Notes: generated by a model from the letters alone, not told the origin. Counted from the first letter of the stretch, positions 10,840 to 25,325 are shown. The stretch is 64,000 nt of DNA from Linepithema humile (GCF_040581485.1 NC_090132.1:27477911-27541910); one strand, 5' to 3'. A program made the numbers and translations.

Positions 10840-13800
10840 AAACGGCAATCAATTAATCAATATAATGAATAATAACAAATAATAATAGTAGCATTATGAT
10901 ATTTATGTTTTGTGTTTTTATTACTTAAAGATATCAATTACTACAAAATCAAATATTCTATGTATTTTCATAAAATTATTTGCATAATATTTTGCCAACT
11001 CTTTTATGATATTCTAATTTAATTAGCAATATGTTATTTACGTACAGTATCGAAATACTGTCACTGTAATGTATAAGTATCATATTATTAATTGAATTAG
11101 CAAATAATTCTCGATAATTTATAATTTAACGTTATTAAATAGTAGCTTTTTTAAATAGAAATATATTTATACACATCGTCAGACATATGCAAAATAACAA
11201 ATAATTAAATTTTTAGCAGTGTGATATTGATCCATTTTAATAATAAAAGTTAAATATTCGCGCCGTTTATGAGGATCGATTTATAAGATTTTTTATTTTT
11301 TAAATGAGAATATCACTATTCAAAAATAAATTTTACCGCCGTCATAATACGGTTGCAACCATTTTGGACAGCGACGCGCCAGTTCATTGCCCTTCTCCAT
11401 ACCTTTGTGGCGCTCCCTCGTCGGTGTCCGACAGTGAAATAGAAATATTTCGTCATCACCTTGACGGTGAAAATCTGACACCGCGCCAGGTGTTCTTACA
11501 ATAGCAAAGTGTAGTCGCCGATTAGCATATCGCGCAGTCAACATTGCCGTCTCGCGGCGCGGTTATCAAATATTCATCGTGTAATTATATCGCGTTCGAT
11601 GTAAAGCGCGTTCATTAATTGATGATGTTAGAGTCTGTAGGAAACGCTTCTGAATTCGCTACTAATTGCGCGCTGCAGTTAAAGCAATTACCAAAAGAGT
11701 TCCCAAGTGATTCCTCCGCATGAAAAGATTCATAGAATATACACAATGTGTCGCGATGTCAACACGGCGGCGTACTACAATGATCTCGTGCCGAGATATT
11801 CTTCTCTTTATGCCCGAAAAAGAAAGCAGTAAACACTCATCTACTGTCGCAAGCAGCTTCTCCCGGGTCGGCATCGCGTGACCTCCCGCTGTCACTGACA
11901 AGATTTAACCAGCAGGTTTTCCTTGAAAGAAAATCTAAAATTGCACATCGTTGCGCAAACGAGATTTAACTTTACAACCTACACCGTTGCATTGTGAAAA
12001 CATACAAATAGAGGAATATGGATCATTTATCATAAGTTTAACACGCATCACGTCGGTTAATATTGCAATTCTAATTACCACGTGACACTCTCGTAAGTTT
12101 CGTTATTTCAACGTCGCGTGAAAACGAAGAAATCAAATTCCGCGGAAGAAGACGAATCGCGAGACATAATTTTACATTCGATATTAACTTGCATATAAAA
12201 CTCTGCCGCGGAATATGAATCGAAATGCTCGCAAATATGGAGGGACATTTGTCACCGATGCAAATCTATCTCGTCGGCTGGGGGATGTGTAACGCGAGAT
12301 TGCGACCCGTCGAATCCCAGAAGCATCGCGCGTATCTTCGGCTCGCCGCGGGGGTTATTTTATAAGTCCGGAATAAAAAAGCCGATGGACGATCGCTCGT
12401 AAAAGCGCGCTCGCGCGGGGAAAAAATTGCGAAAAGAGATGGATTTTGTGCTGACCACGTTCGCGGGGCGAGCCATTTCCGGCGACTATGGCGACTTCCC
12501 ATTGCGTAAATGCTTTGTGAGACTCGAATAATATCGCCGCGATGTTCTTCGAGTTATTGCGCTCACTCCCGCGTATAAAAATAATGTCGATTAATCGCGC
12601 CATTTCCGGGCGCGCACTTTCCAGTTAAGTTATGAAAATAAAAAAAAAAATCAGATTGTGATATATAAGCGTTACGCTTTACATCACGAGATCGAAATAT
12701 TTATGATTCGCAACATTACTGCTTATAGCTCTTCGATCATGTTGTGCTACTATGAAACATGAAACAAAGAAATATTTATTGGCCGTGTATATTTTTCCAG
12801 CGTCCGTGTTCATATATACTAGGCCATAGATTCGCTCCCAAGTGACATAAATTGTCCACAGTGACATTGTGAAAAATGCGAAGAGTAAATGTTGTTCTGC
12901 AATGGTTGACGAAAGAATCATTATTTATTCATTAAAATTAATGTATTGTCACTGCGCAACAACGGACAAACTATGCATTGTGCGACATCGGTTTTTTTCT
13001 CGCTTTATTTAATGTCTTACGTGAGAGTGAATGAAAAAAAAATAACAATATAGTTATTCCGTTCCCATATTTTCAAGAATAATTTCTTACGTGCAATTTG
13101 AATATTTAAATTAAATATTTAATATAAAATATATTTCCTATAATTTATATTTATATAATATTTTCTAAGACGCACAAGAATATATGCATAATTTTTGACG
13201 TTTTAACGGAGAAATATTTTTGTTTAAATTTTTAAGGATTTGTTTAGTTTCGCAGTTCAAGTTTTTTCCTTATGTGTAAATCCTTGCTACTTATTATAAA
13301 GCCGCAAACTACTTCAGAAATTTATTTACGATCGTGCTGTCAGCACAACTCATAATTAGCCATAACTCTAAGTGTACAAACTGTACAAATTGTAAATACA
13401 ATATGTAATGAGCGAAGCATTTTTGCTTTGATTGAACAATTTGAGTAAATTTGGGCAGTGAAATAAATATAATCTATTCCGGAGCAAAGACGTGCGAGAC
13501 CTAGCAAGCACAAGCACTTAAATGTGAAATTAAGAAGAAGACTTTGGTCAGTGTAAATATAATTGAGAACAGTCTCTTAGAATTATGATTAAATGCAATT
13601 ATAATCAACCTTTATGTCAAGAACGCAAATATCCGCTTTGAAAAGTATATAGCAAATACCAAATATTAATAAGTATTTGCGAATACAATAAATCGAATTC
13701 TTTGAAATATGCAAAAGCGACACATTTTACCGCCGCGTTAACCCCTCGTGACATTCAAATTGAATGGTGGAAACTCTAATGTTTTAGAAATGTCTTAATG

Positions 13801-15275
13801 CGAAAAAAAGTTGGATGCTATCGTCACGATTGAAATTGCGATGTTCACAAAAATAACGATTGCATCGATCCTCGGACTATGTATTACATATGGTGGCTTC
13901 CATACATATGTACATATGTAGTCGTTACCGCCCTCTTAAAATGATTCGTTTTATCTAGATAAAGTGGAATAGAAGAAGAAAAGAAAAAGAAATAAAGCCA
14001 ACGCGGTAAGCTTGAGACATAAAGAGGACAGATTCTATCATTTCGTGTTTTTTTCAAAACGGAACTTGTTTCTCGCCTTTGCCGTTTTGACAAAGAGATG
14101 TGTTATCTATAAGGAGAAACGCGTAGAAAATTATGCGCCACTGCTTTTTCTACGGAATAATTAATAGTGGACTTATATCAGATTTTTCGTTCGCAGCATT
14201 TGTATCGTTTTCTCCGCGTGATAAAGCACGCCTATCGAATGATATAGTTTAACATGAATTAATTTAGAGCGCACTATTAATTCACAGGTGAAAGGCGTCA
14301 GTTGATGAGAGAAAATGTAAAGACAGAAAACTGTCGCGAGGGAAGCGAATTTTTTCAGCCGAGATCGTTGCGTAACAATTAATATTTACTGCTGGAAATT
14401 TTCATGGAATTCCACTACGCGTGTAACCTTTCGAGCGAATGGGTCGATTATACATTATTATCTTGCAATTAGAAATTCATTAAAAGCCCCGTAAAATGGA
14501 GGTCTTTATGATTCTAGACGGTTTTTAAAAGTCAAGGAGTTTTATTGCAGAACGGCACAACAATTTTCTCTTTTTTTTTTTACACATACGAATATGATAC
14601 GTGATTTATTAAGCCAATTGAAATTTAACGCGATGTAAGAGTAGATATAAATCTTTTGCGAAACTTCTGTTTATCACATTTGATGCAGCGATTATTGAAA
14701 GTATTGCTTACAGCGTGTGTGCGTAATATCAAATATCAAGTTTACACCACGTTGCTCTTACAAATTGATGTAATTAAGATACAATTTTTACACAGTTTCT
14801 TCTACTCGATCTTGGAATAATCGATAAACACTTTCACAGCCTTTCTCATTTGCGAAGTGAACATTCATCGAGCAACGAAAGGTGTTTACATCATTACGCT
14901 TTATCACCGGCGCGATTTATTCGTAATGTCATGAATTTATTTTCAATTACTTGTCGTTAATCTTCACTCAAGTACGGCTATTTTTTAAAGAAGCTGATTC
15001 AACGAACGTACCGATACTCTTACTTTGCTCTGGAATATCTCATTCGAAAAGTTGTACGTACGTTCTTTATGCATATGCCACTTTGACTTTCCGTTTATTT
15101 CTACTTCGTCGCTCGGCGCGATGGTGGAGCGATCGAAATTCGTTTGAGCTAAAGAAACGATATTTCTGTCGCAAGAATTTTGTGAAACCTCATACAAATT
15201 GTCGTGGAAACATTTATTTTCCATCATATTTTCTATTGAAATTTATACGAGAGTGGAATGTTGCGGGAGCTCCGT
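10840..15275. other. AT-rich intron-like DNA
   Basis: No supported exon. A small GC-richer patch at about 12.27-12.6 kb has open frames on the minus strand without splice structure. An 18-bp perfect palindrome with CATATG boxes lies at 13903-13920. Confidence 0.5.
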
Positions 15276-15965
15276 TAATTCACGTTTCGTCTGCGTCGTG
15301 TTCGGTGCAAACGCAATTTATATATGCATTTATATGTGCGCTCCATTAAGGCGCATTATGCGAAATTTCCTTCGGCGGAAATAAGCCGGCATTCGGATTA
15401 ACGAGATGCTACAAAGTACCGCGCATCCGAAGATGTCGCAGCGCGAACTTTCGCCCATTCCGCTAATCTCCTGCGGAGTTCTCGCGAACGGAACTATCAA
15501 ACATATCTCGTTGCTTGACGTCACGAATCATCGGAGTTTGCGAGCTTTCGCAGAACGGTGGGATTTTTTCGTCGCGCGCGCTGAAAATCCTGACGAACGA
15601 TCGCGAAGACAGAGAGAGAGAGAGAGCGGGCGAGAAGTTTTCAAAGACGATTTTTCCACAGCAAAAAGGCGGCGCGCTGTTATATCCCAACATCCCGAGA
15701 TCTCCCTTTCTTTCTCTCTTATCCCGACGTGCTTGGCGATAAAAACCTCCGGATTTCTCGGGACTTTGCTATGTTACGTGAGCCATCAGAAAACTGCCCC
15801 CTAAAAAGGAATAACGGACGAGTATGAGGAAAAAGGGAGCGAAGAAAGCCCGTCGGCGTCGCGCGTCGCGACGTTAGATTTAATTTAAGCGTCGGTCCGA
15901 ATCTCGAGCGTCTTCGCTATGCCGCATCGCCCGCATTCTCGTCGGCTTCTTCCGGGACAGTTGAT
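15276..15965. promoter_or_regulatory. CpG-rich patch with palindromic CRE
   Basis: A CpG-rich block carries a full palindromic cAMP-response element, TGACGTCA, at 15516-15523 and a GA run at 15611-15626. A TATAAAA sequence lies downstream at 16040-16046. Frames are open on both strands, as expected from composition. It may be an alternative promoter or intronic enhancer; nothing decides which. Confidence 0.3.
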
Positions 15966-16049
15966 ACCGGACCAGCGGCAACGTGCGATGAATTTTAGGA
16001 ACGAAAAGAGGCTCGTATCTCGCTTGTCTCCATTAAGGATATAAAATGC

Positions 16050-18600
16050 TCACTGCGCCAACGCTTTTCCACGCTCAATGGAGACGTATATATGTACACG
16101 AGATCACGGTTTTTTTAATCCTTTCATTATACATCATCACAGTATTTTTTTGAATGTATATAAATTTTTGTTCTTATTTTATAACATTTTTTTTTTTTCT
16201 TTTTTAATGTTTTAAATAACATTTTGCACAATTTTCACTGTTTTACAAAATGATAGTCTGACGTTTAAAAGCGATCGCGCTTTGCACGTTAACGAAGGTC
16301 TTGAAATACTTTTTGTTTTTATACCGTACAATTGCGAACACCTGCAAAACTTATTTAGAATTATGCGTTTCCTGTGTACAAGTCGTGCATCGCGGCATTT
16401 GCCTTCCCTTTTTTACGCTCGTCCACATGTTTCTGAGACACGCATGTACACGAGGTGCCGACAGTCGGCCATTCCTCATTCATAAATTATTTATTTCGCA
16501 GAAGCAGAAAGGGAATGTGCGCTCTGTGAACGGTCGTGTCTATTATGGCAATTACACAATTGCACACTAAACGCTCGATAAAAGATGTATATAGAAGTAA
16601 AAACAGTTGGAGTTCTTTATATTTGCTGGATTATTATCACTTTTGATATGTCAGTTTATGACAAGTTATTAGAACATGTTTAATTATAAATTAAGTAATA
16701 TTTAATATCCAGAATGTAACATGTGAGATACTCAAATATATTATACTAGTAAAATATTTAACAGCACACAATGCGTGATAGCGACATTTCATAATTTGTG
16801 TAAAAAAAATGTTAGCTAAAAAGATATTGTACCTTTTTATTGTACAAGATATGAAGTATGCTATTTTTTTATATAAAAGAATTTCTATATTAAAATAATT
16901 TTTGTTCTTTGTTTTTTATTAATTTTTCACGTAATGTGAAAATTATCTATATTAATATGTGTGAAATTTTTGATAATTAAAAGTTTAAATTTAAAGTTAA
17001 AGGTTCAAAAGTTTTAAATCCATTAAAATATGTAAAATTAATCTCATATACGTGGAAACATTATAATTTCTATAACAAGACTAAAGAATTAATTTAGTTT
17101 TCGTATAATTTCAATATAAAAAATTGTTATTATGTAACATAAGAAAAGTAAGAGACGAAAGGACAGTAGAATTCAAGTATTGAAATATTGAGCTGCTTTA
17201 AAATTTAAGTACTTATATGGAATGGCATTGTTGTGTCACTACTTTAAGTCTTTGTCTAAAATTTCGTAGGATTGTCTGGTTTAAATTACCGCACAAAATC
17301 CAACACAGTTGCATGAAGCCAGCACACACAATCGCGCGAATATTTGGAGTTCAAAGCCGCGTGCCAATTTACGTCACGTGTGATTTAACCGTTTCGCGCA
17401 AAACGGAATATCGGACCAGTCGCATAAAACAGATTGCCCTCAAAGCCGCGCGTGTCTCTTTGTGAATGCTTCAAATACGTTTTTTTATCATTTGTTCAAT
17501 TATGCCCGTTTAAGACAAATTATTGCATACATCGTCGCCACGCCCAACCGCTATCTTCTCCGTGTTTCCCATCGTCCTGCGCGCGGAAAAGTTCGGACTG
17601 CAATTCGCAAACCGGTCCGGCAAAAAAGACTCTGGCTCGAAAGACTCGCAAACTCGACCGTAGCCGATCGGTTTTCTAGAAGGTTTCTCTATGTCTTCAA
17701 GCTTCTTGAAGCTTTACAATATCTGTGCACTTTGCAAAGTTCAGTTTTCTGATGTATAAGTAACTTTCATGCTGTGTGACGTCGGAAAATATATCCGAAA
17801 ATCTCAATTTAAGAAATAAGTTAGAAATTTTCCAACAAAAGTATAGCAGATTTTCTCCACTGCAAAATTTGCAATAATTTTCGAAATAATTCTGCAACAA
17901 AAATGAAGCAGAATACCATTTTTTTTACAAATTTTCATCATATTAATCAATTTTAAAAAGCAAGAATAATTTTACTTGACAAATGTCTAAAGTTGTTCGA
18001 AAAGAAATGTTATTCAGCAAGACTGTTGCAATTTTAATCATTAAATGCTGGAATAAGCCGAAATTTCCATCAAAGATGTAATACGATCATCGAGCATTGT
18101 GCAATACAGCATTTTGCGCGACTGCGCGTGTTCTAGATTCGCAAAATAACAAATATTATTTTATGCCATTTTACATGCTTTTTTCTAAAATGTTTTAACA
18201 AAACATTTTCTTATGTTTATATGAAGAGAAGGTAAATTTTACATTCGACGCAAAATCCAATAATCTCGGAACTCAATATCGTTGATATTTTATGAATGGT
18301 TTTTCTTTGCGTATTGTTTGAAAGATTAAATATCTGTTTTGTATAATCTGATCACGTAAAATGATTATACACATTAAACGGTGAGTAACAGATTACAATC
18401 GAGCAATCTCCTTGATCTAAGTCATCATTTTCAAGAATACTCACAACCGAATTGACCGATTCTCTTACTATTTAAGTTTTATCGCTTAAGCTGTTTGCGT
18501 GTTATGACCCGACTCTGGCAGTAACTATCTCATTTCTGAATTTACTCAATTTAATATGGAAAGTAACGCAATTCTCGAGATCGGGTTTGAGAACCACTGC
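16050..18600. other. AT-rich intron-like DNA
   Basis: No supported gene, RNA or mobile element. The block from about 16.6 to 17.2 kb is very AT-rich. Confidence 0.5.
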
Positions 18601-18619
18601 ATTAAAGCAGACGCCTCGC

Positions 18620-19100
18620 GACGTTGCCGCACCTCGCAGGTCCCACTCTTCTATCGACCGGGCGGCGTTGCCGGCTCCTTTTCCATGCCCCTTTATCGCC
18701 CCTTTCCAACGCAGCCCTCTCCTCCCCTTTCTCTCGTTCCCGCCCTGTCTGTCTTTTTCCCCGCCGATGGTTGCCCATATTTCTCTCTTTATCCACTTCG
18801 GACTCGGAGCCCATCGCGGCTAGAAGGCTTCTCCCCCCGTTCCCCTCCCTTTTTCCCCTATCCCGCTATCTATCTCTCCTTCTCGCATTTTCTTCCCTCC
18901 TTTCCTCCTTCACCTTCTTCGCCTTTCCCTCCTTTTCTGTCTGCCCGCTTCACCTCCTTCGGACACAGCTGTTCCACCTCTTCCTAGGGCAGATGCCGCA
19001 GCTAGATGCAACGTCACCTTATCGTCCTTTTTTCTTCCTTTCCTCTCATCTTCTTCCGAAGTCTTTTTCGTCTCTCCCTCTCTCTCTCTCTCTCCCTATC
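18620..19100 (+). repeat. Long pyrimidine-biased tract
   Basis: Over about 480 bp the plus strand is strongly biased to C and T (CCTTT, CTCTCC, TTCCC words), ending in a pure TC microsatellite at about 19079-19094. Frames in all plus-strand registers are Ser/Pro/Leu/Phe-rich and are explained by the bias. Such tracts can form triplex DNA or act as decoy polypyrimidine tracts in an intron. Confidence 0.6.
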
Positions 19101-22100
19101 CGACACTCCGCAAACGTTCGATAAAGGCGAGCTGATCATGAAGGGCTCGTCTGTCGATGACGAGATTCGGTCTCCTTCTTCCTATCCTTTTGAATCTAGT
19201 CTGATGTTCATTGTTTGGACGTAACCTCCTGATACTGCGCCGGCATTTCGCGAGTAGTTTCAAACTATCGGAGTAGATCGAGCAGCTCAAACTTTCTCGC
19301 TTACACTAGCCGGCCAAGTTTCCTCCAACACTTTTCGACGCGTCCCGCGAATGAAACATCGCGAAAGTTAAGCCGCGCGTACGTAGGATCGATTCTATCA
19401 ATTTGGAGTTAGATCAAAATAAGTCAATTAGCATGAAAATCTTATTCGGGCGGAAATTCCAAGGAACAAAGTCATATTACGGCGTCGCTTCGCCCCGATG
19501 TTTCGTTCGGTAAGAATTTTCGCTCTCTCATCTCTCCTTCGTTTTTCGTAATTAATCTCTCTCCCTCGATCGCGATACGAGTCAGGATTACTCAGTCGTA
19601 TTAATTTCATATTGCTCCGCATTGCTATATCGAACGCACACATTTTCCGTAATTGAATATCTCTTTTGCCCCGCGTTCGTGTGATTTCACAATTTTCAGC
19701 TGACTCTCAGCGCGGGGTCTCGCGAAATAAACTTGGAATCCGTGTAATCCGCGGGAGATATGTTTTTCATCAACCTGAATCCGTCTTCGAGTTGGTCCGC
19801 CCGCTGCCGCGTTGGTCTTTCGGAGCTGCATCGACTGGCTTCTCTCTCCTCGGGTCACCGAGTATTCGACTTCGTGACTCACTGTAGACATCATCCGGCA
19901 GTCGGTGGAGGTCGAAGGGCATTCTAGATCTAGGTCGGTTTTCATTGGAACCACAAAAGCGAAGAAAGGAAGGGTTCACGTACCACAAACTACGTTTTTT
20001 TATTCTATTTATAAAATCTTGCGATCGCCGTTTTTTTTTATAAGCGCCGAAGATCGTTATCGCGAGCCACGTTGGAATATTGTCAATAGCGCGAGGAAAC
20101 GTTACTGAAAAAAGACCCCTCATTCATATTCCCGCATTGAATCGCGTTCTTCGCGACTTGCGCGCGTTCAGGTCTACTCTGGAGAATCTCAAGGTATCGT
20201 TTCACGAAAACGATTGCGAAGACCGCGAACCAATCTTAGCAACGCGGCTACCTACCGCGGCGCATGCCTCGATCCCTTTTGCACGCCGGGAGCAGCCAGA
20301 CGGGATAACGTCGTGTAATGAAGATTAATCTCGTCTAGCAAGCGCGCACACCGACCATTCTGCATTCATAAATCAATCATATCCGTCCGATTATCATTCA
20401 AATCGGTCCCCGATCCTCTTCGCTGCTCGCTGTTGTCGGCTCTGCACGTCGTTGCGCGAAATCGACAAATCGGCCGCGATCGGCTAGCCACATAAGTGCG
20501 ACAAGCAGCGATTAGATCGAGCAAATTGCGAGAGTGAAAGTCAAATATTAGCTGAGTGTCAAAATAAATGGTATCCCAAGTTAAAGCGGCAAAAAGACAC
20601 TTTACATTTCACTTTATATTATTGCCTCGATAATCGTTCGTTGAATACATCTATTATTCACTCTGTTTATTATTTATTTGTGCAATTTCTATTATGCAAA
20701 GGTGGGAAGTAATTGTGAATACCGTTGAAATAATTACGAGAGCAAACGGATTTTACGGAGAGCGAACGCCGCTATCGCTGCCATTATATCGCGGGAATCC
20801 ACTGGCTGTAAAGTCTTTCCATCTTGGTTCTTTACCGTTGACGTTTATTTGCTATTACAGGGCTTATGATAATGAAGATATCTCTATATTTCTGCGGATT
20901 CTCCCTTTGTGGACGAAGGAGCTTGAGGCTTTTACCCAGCGTCGCGCGCTTATTGCAATCTTATACATTATGGAACTCCCGAAGCTGATAAAAACGTTCC
21001 AATCTTTGGGAAAATTTGATTAACATAAACCGCGTCGGGCTAATCCTCGCGATATTGGCGAAATATATAATACAGATCCGTATCGATTAGATTTTGTACG
21101 TTTTAGATAAATTCTCCTCCGACGAGAATTAATTATTCCGATCGCGCGGATAATGAAAGATAACAAACGCTGCGCGATCGAAAACATTTTTATTTCACTC
21201 CGCACGATCAAAGGACACAATCGACAGCTTCGAGAGGGGCCATGTGTCCCTTTCCCAGCGCAATCACGTCGCGTTCCCTTCGATCTAACAGCAATAACAT
21301 TGCCCGTGCGATTCGCATAGCGCGAGTCTTGGACAATGCGATACGTAATGCGCTTCTCCTCGCTGTGCACACAAACTGTGCGCGCTCGAATGGTTGCCCC
21401 TGAGATTCTCCACCTATCATCATCATCGAAGCACTAACCACAGTCTGATCTATTCGGGGAACTCTCCAATTTATCTTCCCAAGTTCGCCTATTTGTAGCG
21501 AAAAAAAGAACTCAGGTAGTAGTTGTATTCGAATTCACGGCGCGCTCTTGAGAAATTTCCAAATAATAATGACGTGTCGCGAAACTTGCAAATAGGCATA
21601 GCGGTACGGCTATTTTTATTCTCTTAAAGCTGTAATTTATTTATATATATATATACTTGCGTGAGATATTCCAAAAATTCAATATTACATCACATCTTAT
21701 AGTTTGCATTTAACAATTGGTTTATATAAGACTGTTATGAATGCATTATTCTTTCATAGCATTCTGATGCTGAAATGTTTAATTCCAGGGTATTATTATC
21801 ACCGCTGTTGTAATTACTCTTTGCTGTAAATGCATTATTGAAAACGATCATTTATGCATGCGCATCCGATTGAATGCAATTCCGCGTTGCATAATAATCT
21901 TACAATTATTTTCGGCGAGAATACGATTATCATATTGCAACAGCTATCATGCCGCTAGCGAAAAATTAATAGTTTTTATTGAATAGCTCTAATTTGTTGA
22001 GAACCGACCGGTTTATTGATTATATGAAAAACGAAAGGATGCGATGGGACGAAATTGTATCAATTATGCGACGGCCACGCGAGAATAAAAGATCCAATGT

Positions 22101-25100
22101 AAATCCGTGCATACGTCCCTCCTCAACCCAATGACCGCAAACATACCGGTACATTTAATATGATAATCGGCGCTGCACATACCTGGATCGAGCTTCGGCC
22201 TGTCTGAGAACGTCGGAAACCGGTTTCGGTTGGCGATGAGGACAGATTAAGGTCGATTCACATTATGCGACATGACGCGATCATACCTACAACGTCGCAA
22301 CAAAGTGTTCTATTACGAATAGCAGCAGCTTCTTCACTTCCGTATTTCATGATAGGATACCAAAGATAGGAATAGTAAAGATTCCATGGCGTGTGTCTGA
22401 CGCGTTCAAGGATTCACTTCTTTAAAATTGTAATTATCAATTCAAAATGTTTTCTCGCGTATAAAAAAAAAACTTTTCTCAAAATTTGAAAGCTAAAAAC
22501 TTTCAAAACTACAAAATAATTAATTATATTTGATCTAGAAAAATTAGAATAACGTAACCAGCCGCATAGAAAGCTCTGCGTTTTAAGCTTCGAATCGATT
22601 ACTTAACGTAAATGTATTCTCGCATCGTGCATATCTAAACGCCACATTATGAAATACGAATTGATTTTTACGCAATTCGAAAGGCGGAGCGAAAAGAAAG
22701 TCAATGGTTGGTAGAATACTTCTCCCTCAGACGGGAGAGGGCGAGATTTGTCGCCGGAAAATTACCAGGGTGCAACGTTGCACGTATAGTCGGCTCGTAA
22801 ATTTCATTTCCAGCCGATCGAACGATTTGCCCGTATAACGCACGCGGCGTTATGACGGCGTTCGCTAACTTCGCCGGTTCCTGCGAGCTCCCGCACGTTA
22901 GATAAGTTATGGGAGCGGGCGCGCTGCGATCGATTAACCCGTGGGAGTATTATTCGCGTTATGAGATAAGAAATTATATCCTTCTTACGCAGATACCGTG
23001 CAAGATACGTTCTTTATTATCAGTGAAAATATTAATAAATAAAAATATTAATGGAATGGCTTCGATAATGCACATGTCAAAAAATACATTTTATAATTAT
23101 TTGCTAAAATATTGACACATAAATTGTGTTAGATTATGTATCAACTGTTTAATGTTATTTATATTTTTTTTTTGTACAAAGATTAATTCGCACAATACAC
23201 GTTGGCGTGCGTGTCCATGCAAATGGAAGTTTTTCATATTATCTCTCGTTTTTTTAACATCTTAATAACGATGTTGCGGTCCTGGTCGTTAATTAGGAAA
23301 TTAATTCACCGGCGACGATTTTAACGTGCGTTTCCATGGCAATGCACACACCTATACCTTTCCCAAGATTCGCATATTAATTAAGGCTGAGTATTTGCAA
23401 CAATCGTAATCACCGCCAGTTACCTTGGCATTTGTGTCGAAATGGATACGTGCGTTAAACAATGGCTATCGTTAATGAGCCGCGCGTAATAGTCAACAAG
23501 TATTAGCTGTCGTTAGATGACATTTCTTCATAATGATGCCTACATCGTGTTATATGTATATGTATATTTTTAATTGCATATGAAAATTTTATTTTGATAC
23601 AAAAGTTAAAATTTGTGCTGAATTTATTATTTTTCTGGTATTTAACGTTACGCATATACAATTAACAGTCTTGCTAATATAACATTGAAGTAAAACACTT
23701 TCTACTCTGGCATAATATTTTTTTTAATGAGAAATTAAATACTTCATTTACAGTTCTAATTAATTGCGCTTGCTTGTTCGCAAAATTGGCCTTCATTGTG
23801 CAAGGCTTTAATTTTTCATCTGAAATAAATATTTAATGGATAGTTTTACTTTTTGCTATAACTTAACAATGTCACATAATTACATACATCACATAGTTAT
23901 TAAATATTCTCTTTAAATATCATTTATTGCTTTTATTACTATAAAAATTCTTTGTAAATCTTGAAATTTCCACACATATTTTTCTTTGCTAAAGCAACAC
24001 AACATGTCATATTTGAATCTAAAGCCAAACAAAAAAGAATACTGGAGCAAATACGTACCTGCATAATCTCTACAAAGACAAGTTCACAAGCTACTGTAAT
24101 GAATATTACATTCGTAAGCTTCCTTAGTTACATAGCGCATTATACTGCTCTGCGCCCTTTAATTCTTCACACGCGTTTACGTACAGCCGACGAATGGCGA
24201 CATAAAGGAGATGAAGACGACGTCACGATGGAGTTTATTCTGGAAGAAACGCGGTCACGTGGTGCGGCGTGACGATGGAGAACGAGAGAAAAACGAGATA
24301 AAAGAGAAAAGTAGAAAGACTCGGTCTCTTTCGCTACCGCCGCCATGCTGGAAATCTTCTCCCTCGACTGTCGCTTGCAAGGGCGTGGGCGTGCAAACTC
24401 GGGGAATTTAATACTCTCGAAATATCAGATGTCGAAGGTAAAATGTCGTCGTCGACGGCAATTGCAATCGCGCACGTTCGCTTTTTCTTTCATTTCACTC
24501 ATTTCTCCAGCATCTGAGTGTTTTTTACCGCCTCCCTTTGCAATCATTAAATTATTTAATTTGACGATGACTTTATTACAGCGTTTCCCTCCATCAAATA
24601 CCGTTCGCAGAATCGTTTTAATTAATTTCAGGTACTGTCTTAAACCATCGTGCAAAATAACATATTTCAACGAGACGCCTTGGTATTAAATGTACAAAGT
24701 GCTGATATCGTTACACGCGTATAAATGTACTGAATAACGATATAGCAATATTATAGCGATATGCGTTTTCATCGATTGCTATCGCTATTAGCTTATACTG
24801 AACGGATTGCAAACAATTGGCGCGTTACAAGGCGGAGTATTCGACACTCGTGTACAATTCCATATTATTTATCAATGAATTACACGATCGATTGGTGCCG
24901 CGCGAGAGCTATCATTCCTGGCTTTTTGGCAAATATTTTTCGAACAGTTCCATTGTCAAAGAAGAACAGGCGCCATCATGCACCGAAAAAGCCAACGAGT
25001 GCAATCACCGGAACGGTAGCATCGCGCGTGAACGCACACGTGTTTTCATCGGTACGCCGTGCATGCTCGCCGTGAAAGAGATTACCGCATGGAAACATTC

Positions 25101-25290
25101 GATGTCTCGAATTACTCGATCGTATCCGATCGCCAGTCAATTCTCGATGTTAGCCGCGGTCCAGCGCGAAATTCTTGTCATTTTTTTTTAAATATTTTTT
25201 TTTATTTAATCCGCAATACGTATTATGCGGATTTTGCGCAACTCAGCGCGATTATAATATTTATGATATTTCAACTGGCGTCTCATTAAT
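19101..25290. other. Intron-like DNA with GC-rich patches
   Basis: CpG-containing patches lie at about 19.2-20.5 kb and 22.7-22.95 kb, with AT-rich DNA between. A TA run occurs at 21642-21655. A strong-looking acceptor ends at 24510 (CATTTCACTCATTTCTCCAG), but no consistent donor-bounded exon follows. No gene is supported. Confidence 0.45.
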
Positions 25291-25292
25291 TA

Positions 25293-25325
25293 TACTAACC
25301 ATTCTTTTTCTTATTTCAGGTAAGG
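25293..25325 (+). other. Probable recursive splice site 1 (ratchet point)
   Basis: A perfect TACTAAC branch sequence (25293-25299) is followed by ATTCTTTTTCTTATTTCAG and immediately by GTAAGG, so one point is both a consensus acceptor and a donor (junction 25319|25320). The branch adenosine is 21 nt from the AG. This is the diagnostic arrangement of a zero-length exon in a long insect intron. Joined to the exon ending at 10437, it would recreate AAG|GTAAGG, ready for a second step. Read as an ordinary exon in that phase, the first full codon would be TAA. Confidence 0.6.

Noticed and set aside
14951..15349. 132-codon plus-strand frame
   Set aside because: Residue composition is random-like, and no signal, domain, splice site or promoter is associated.
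15406..15804. 132-codon plus-strand frame in a CpG-rich patch
   Set aside because: Open on the opposite strand as well and includes a translated GA repeat; explained by composition.
24511..24689. Exon starting at the strong acceptor ending 24510
   Set aside because: The only open frame is unrecognisable and the following CAG|GTACTG donor is weak.
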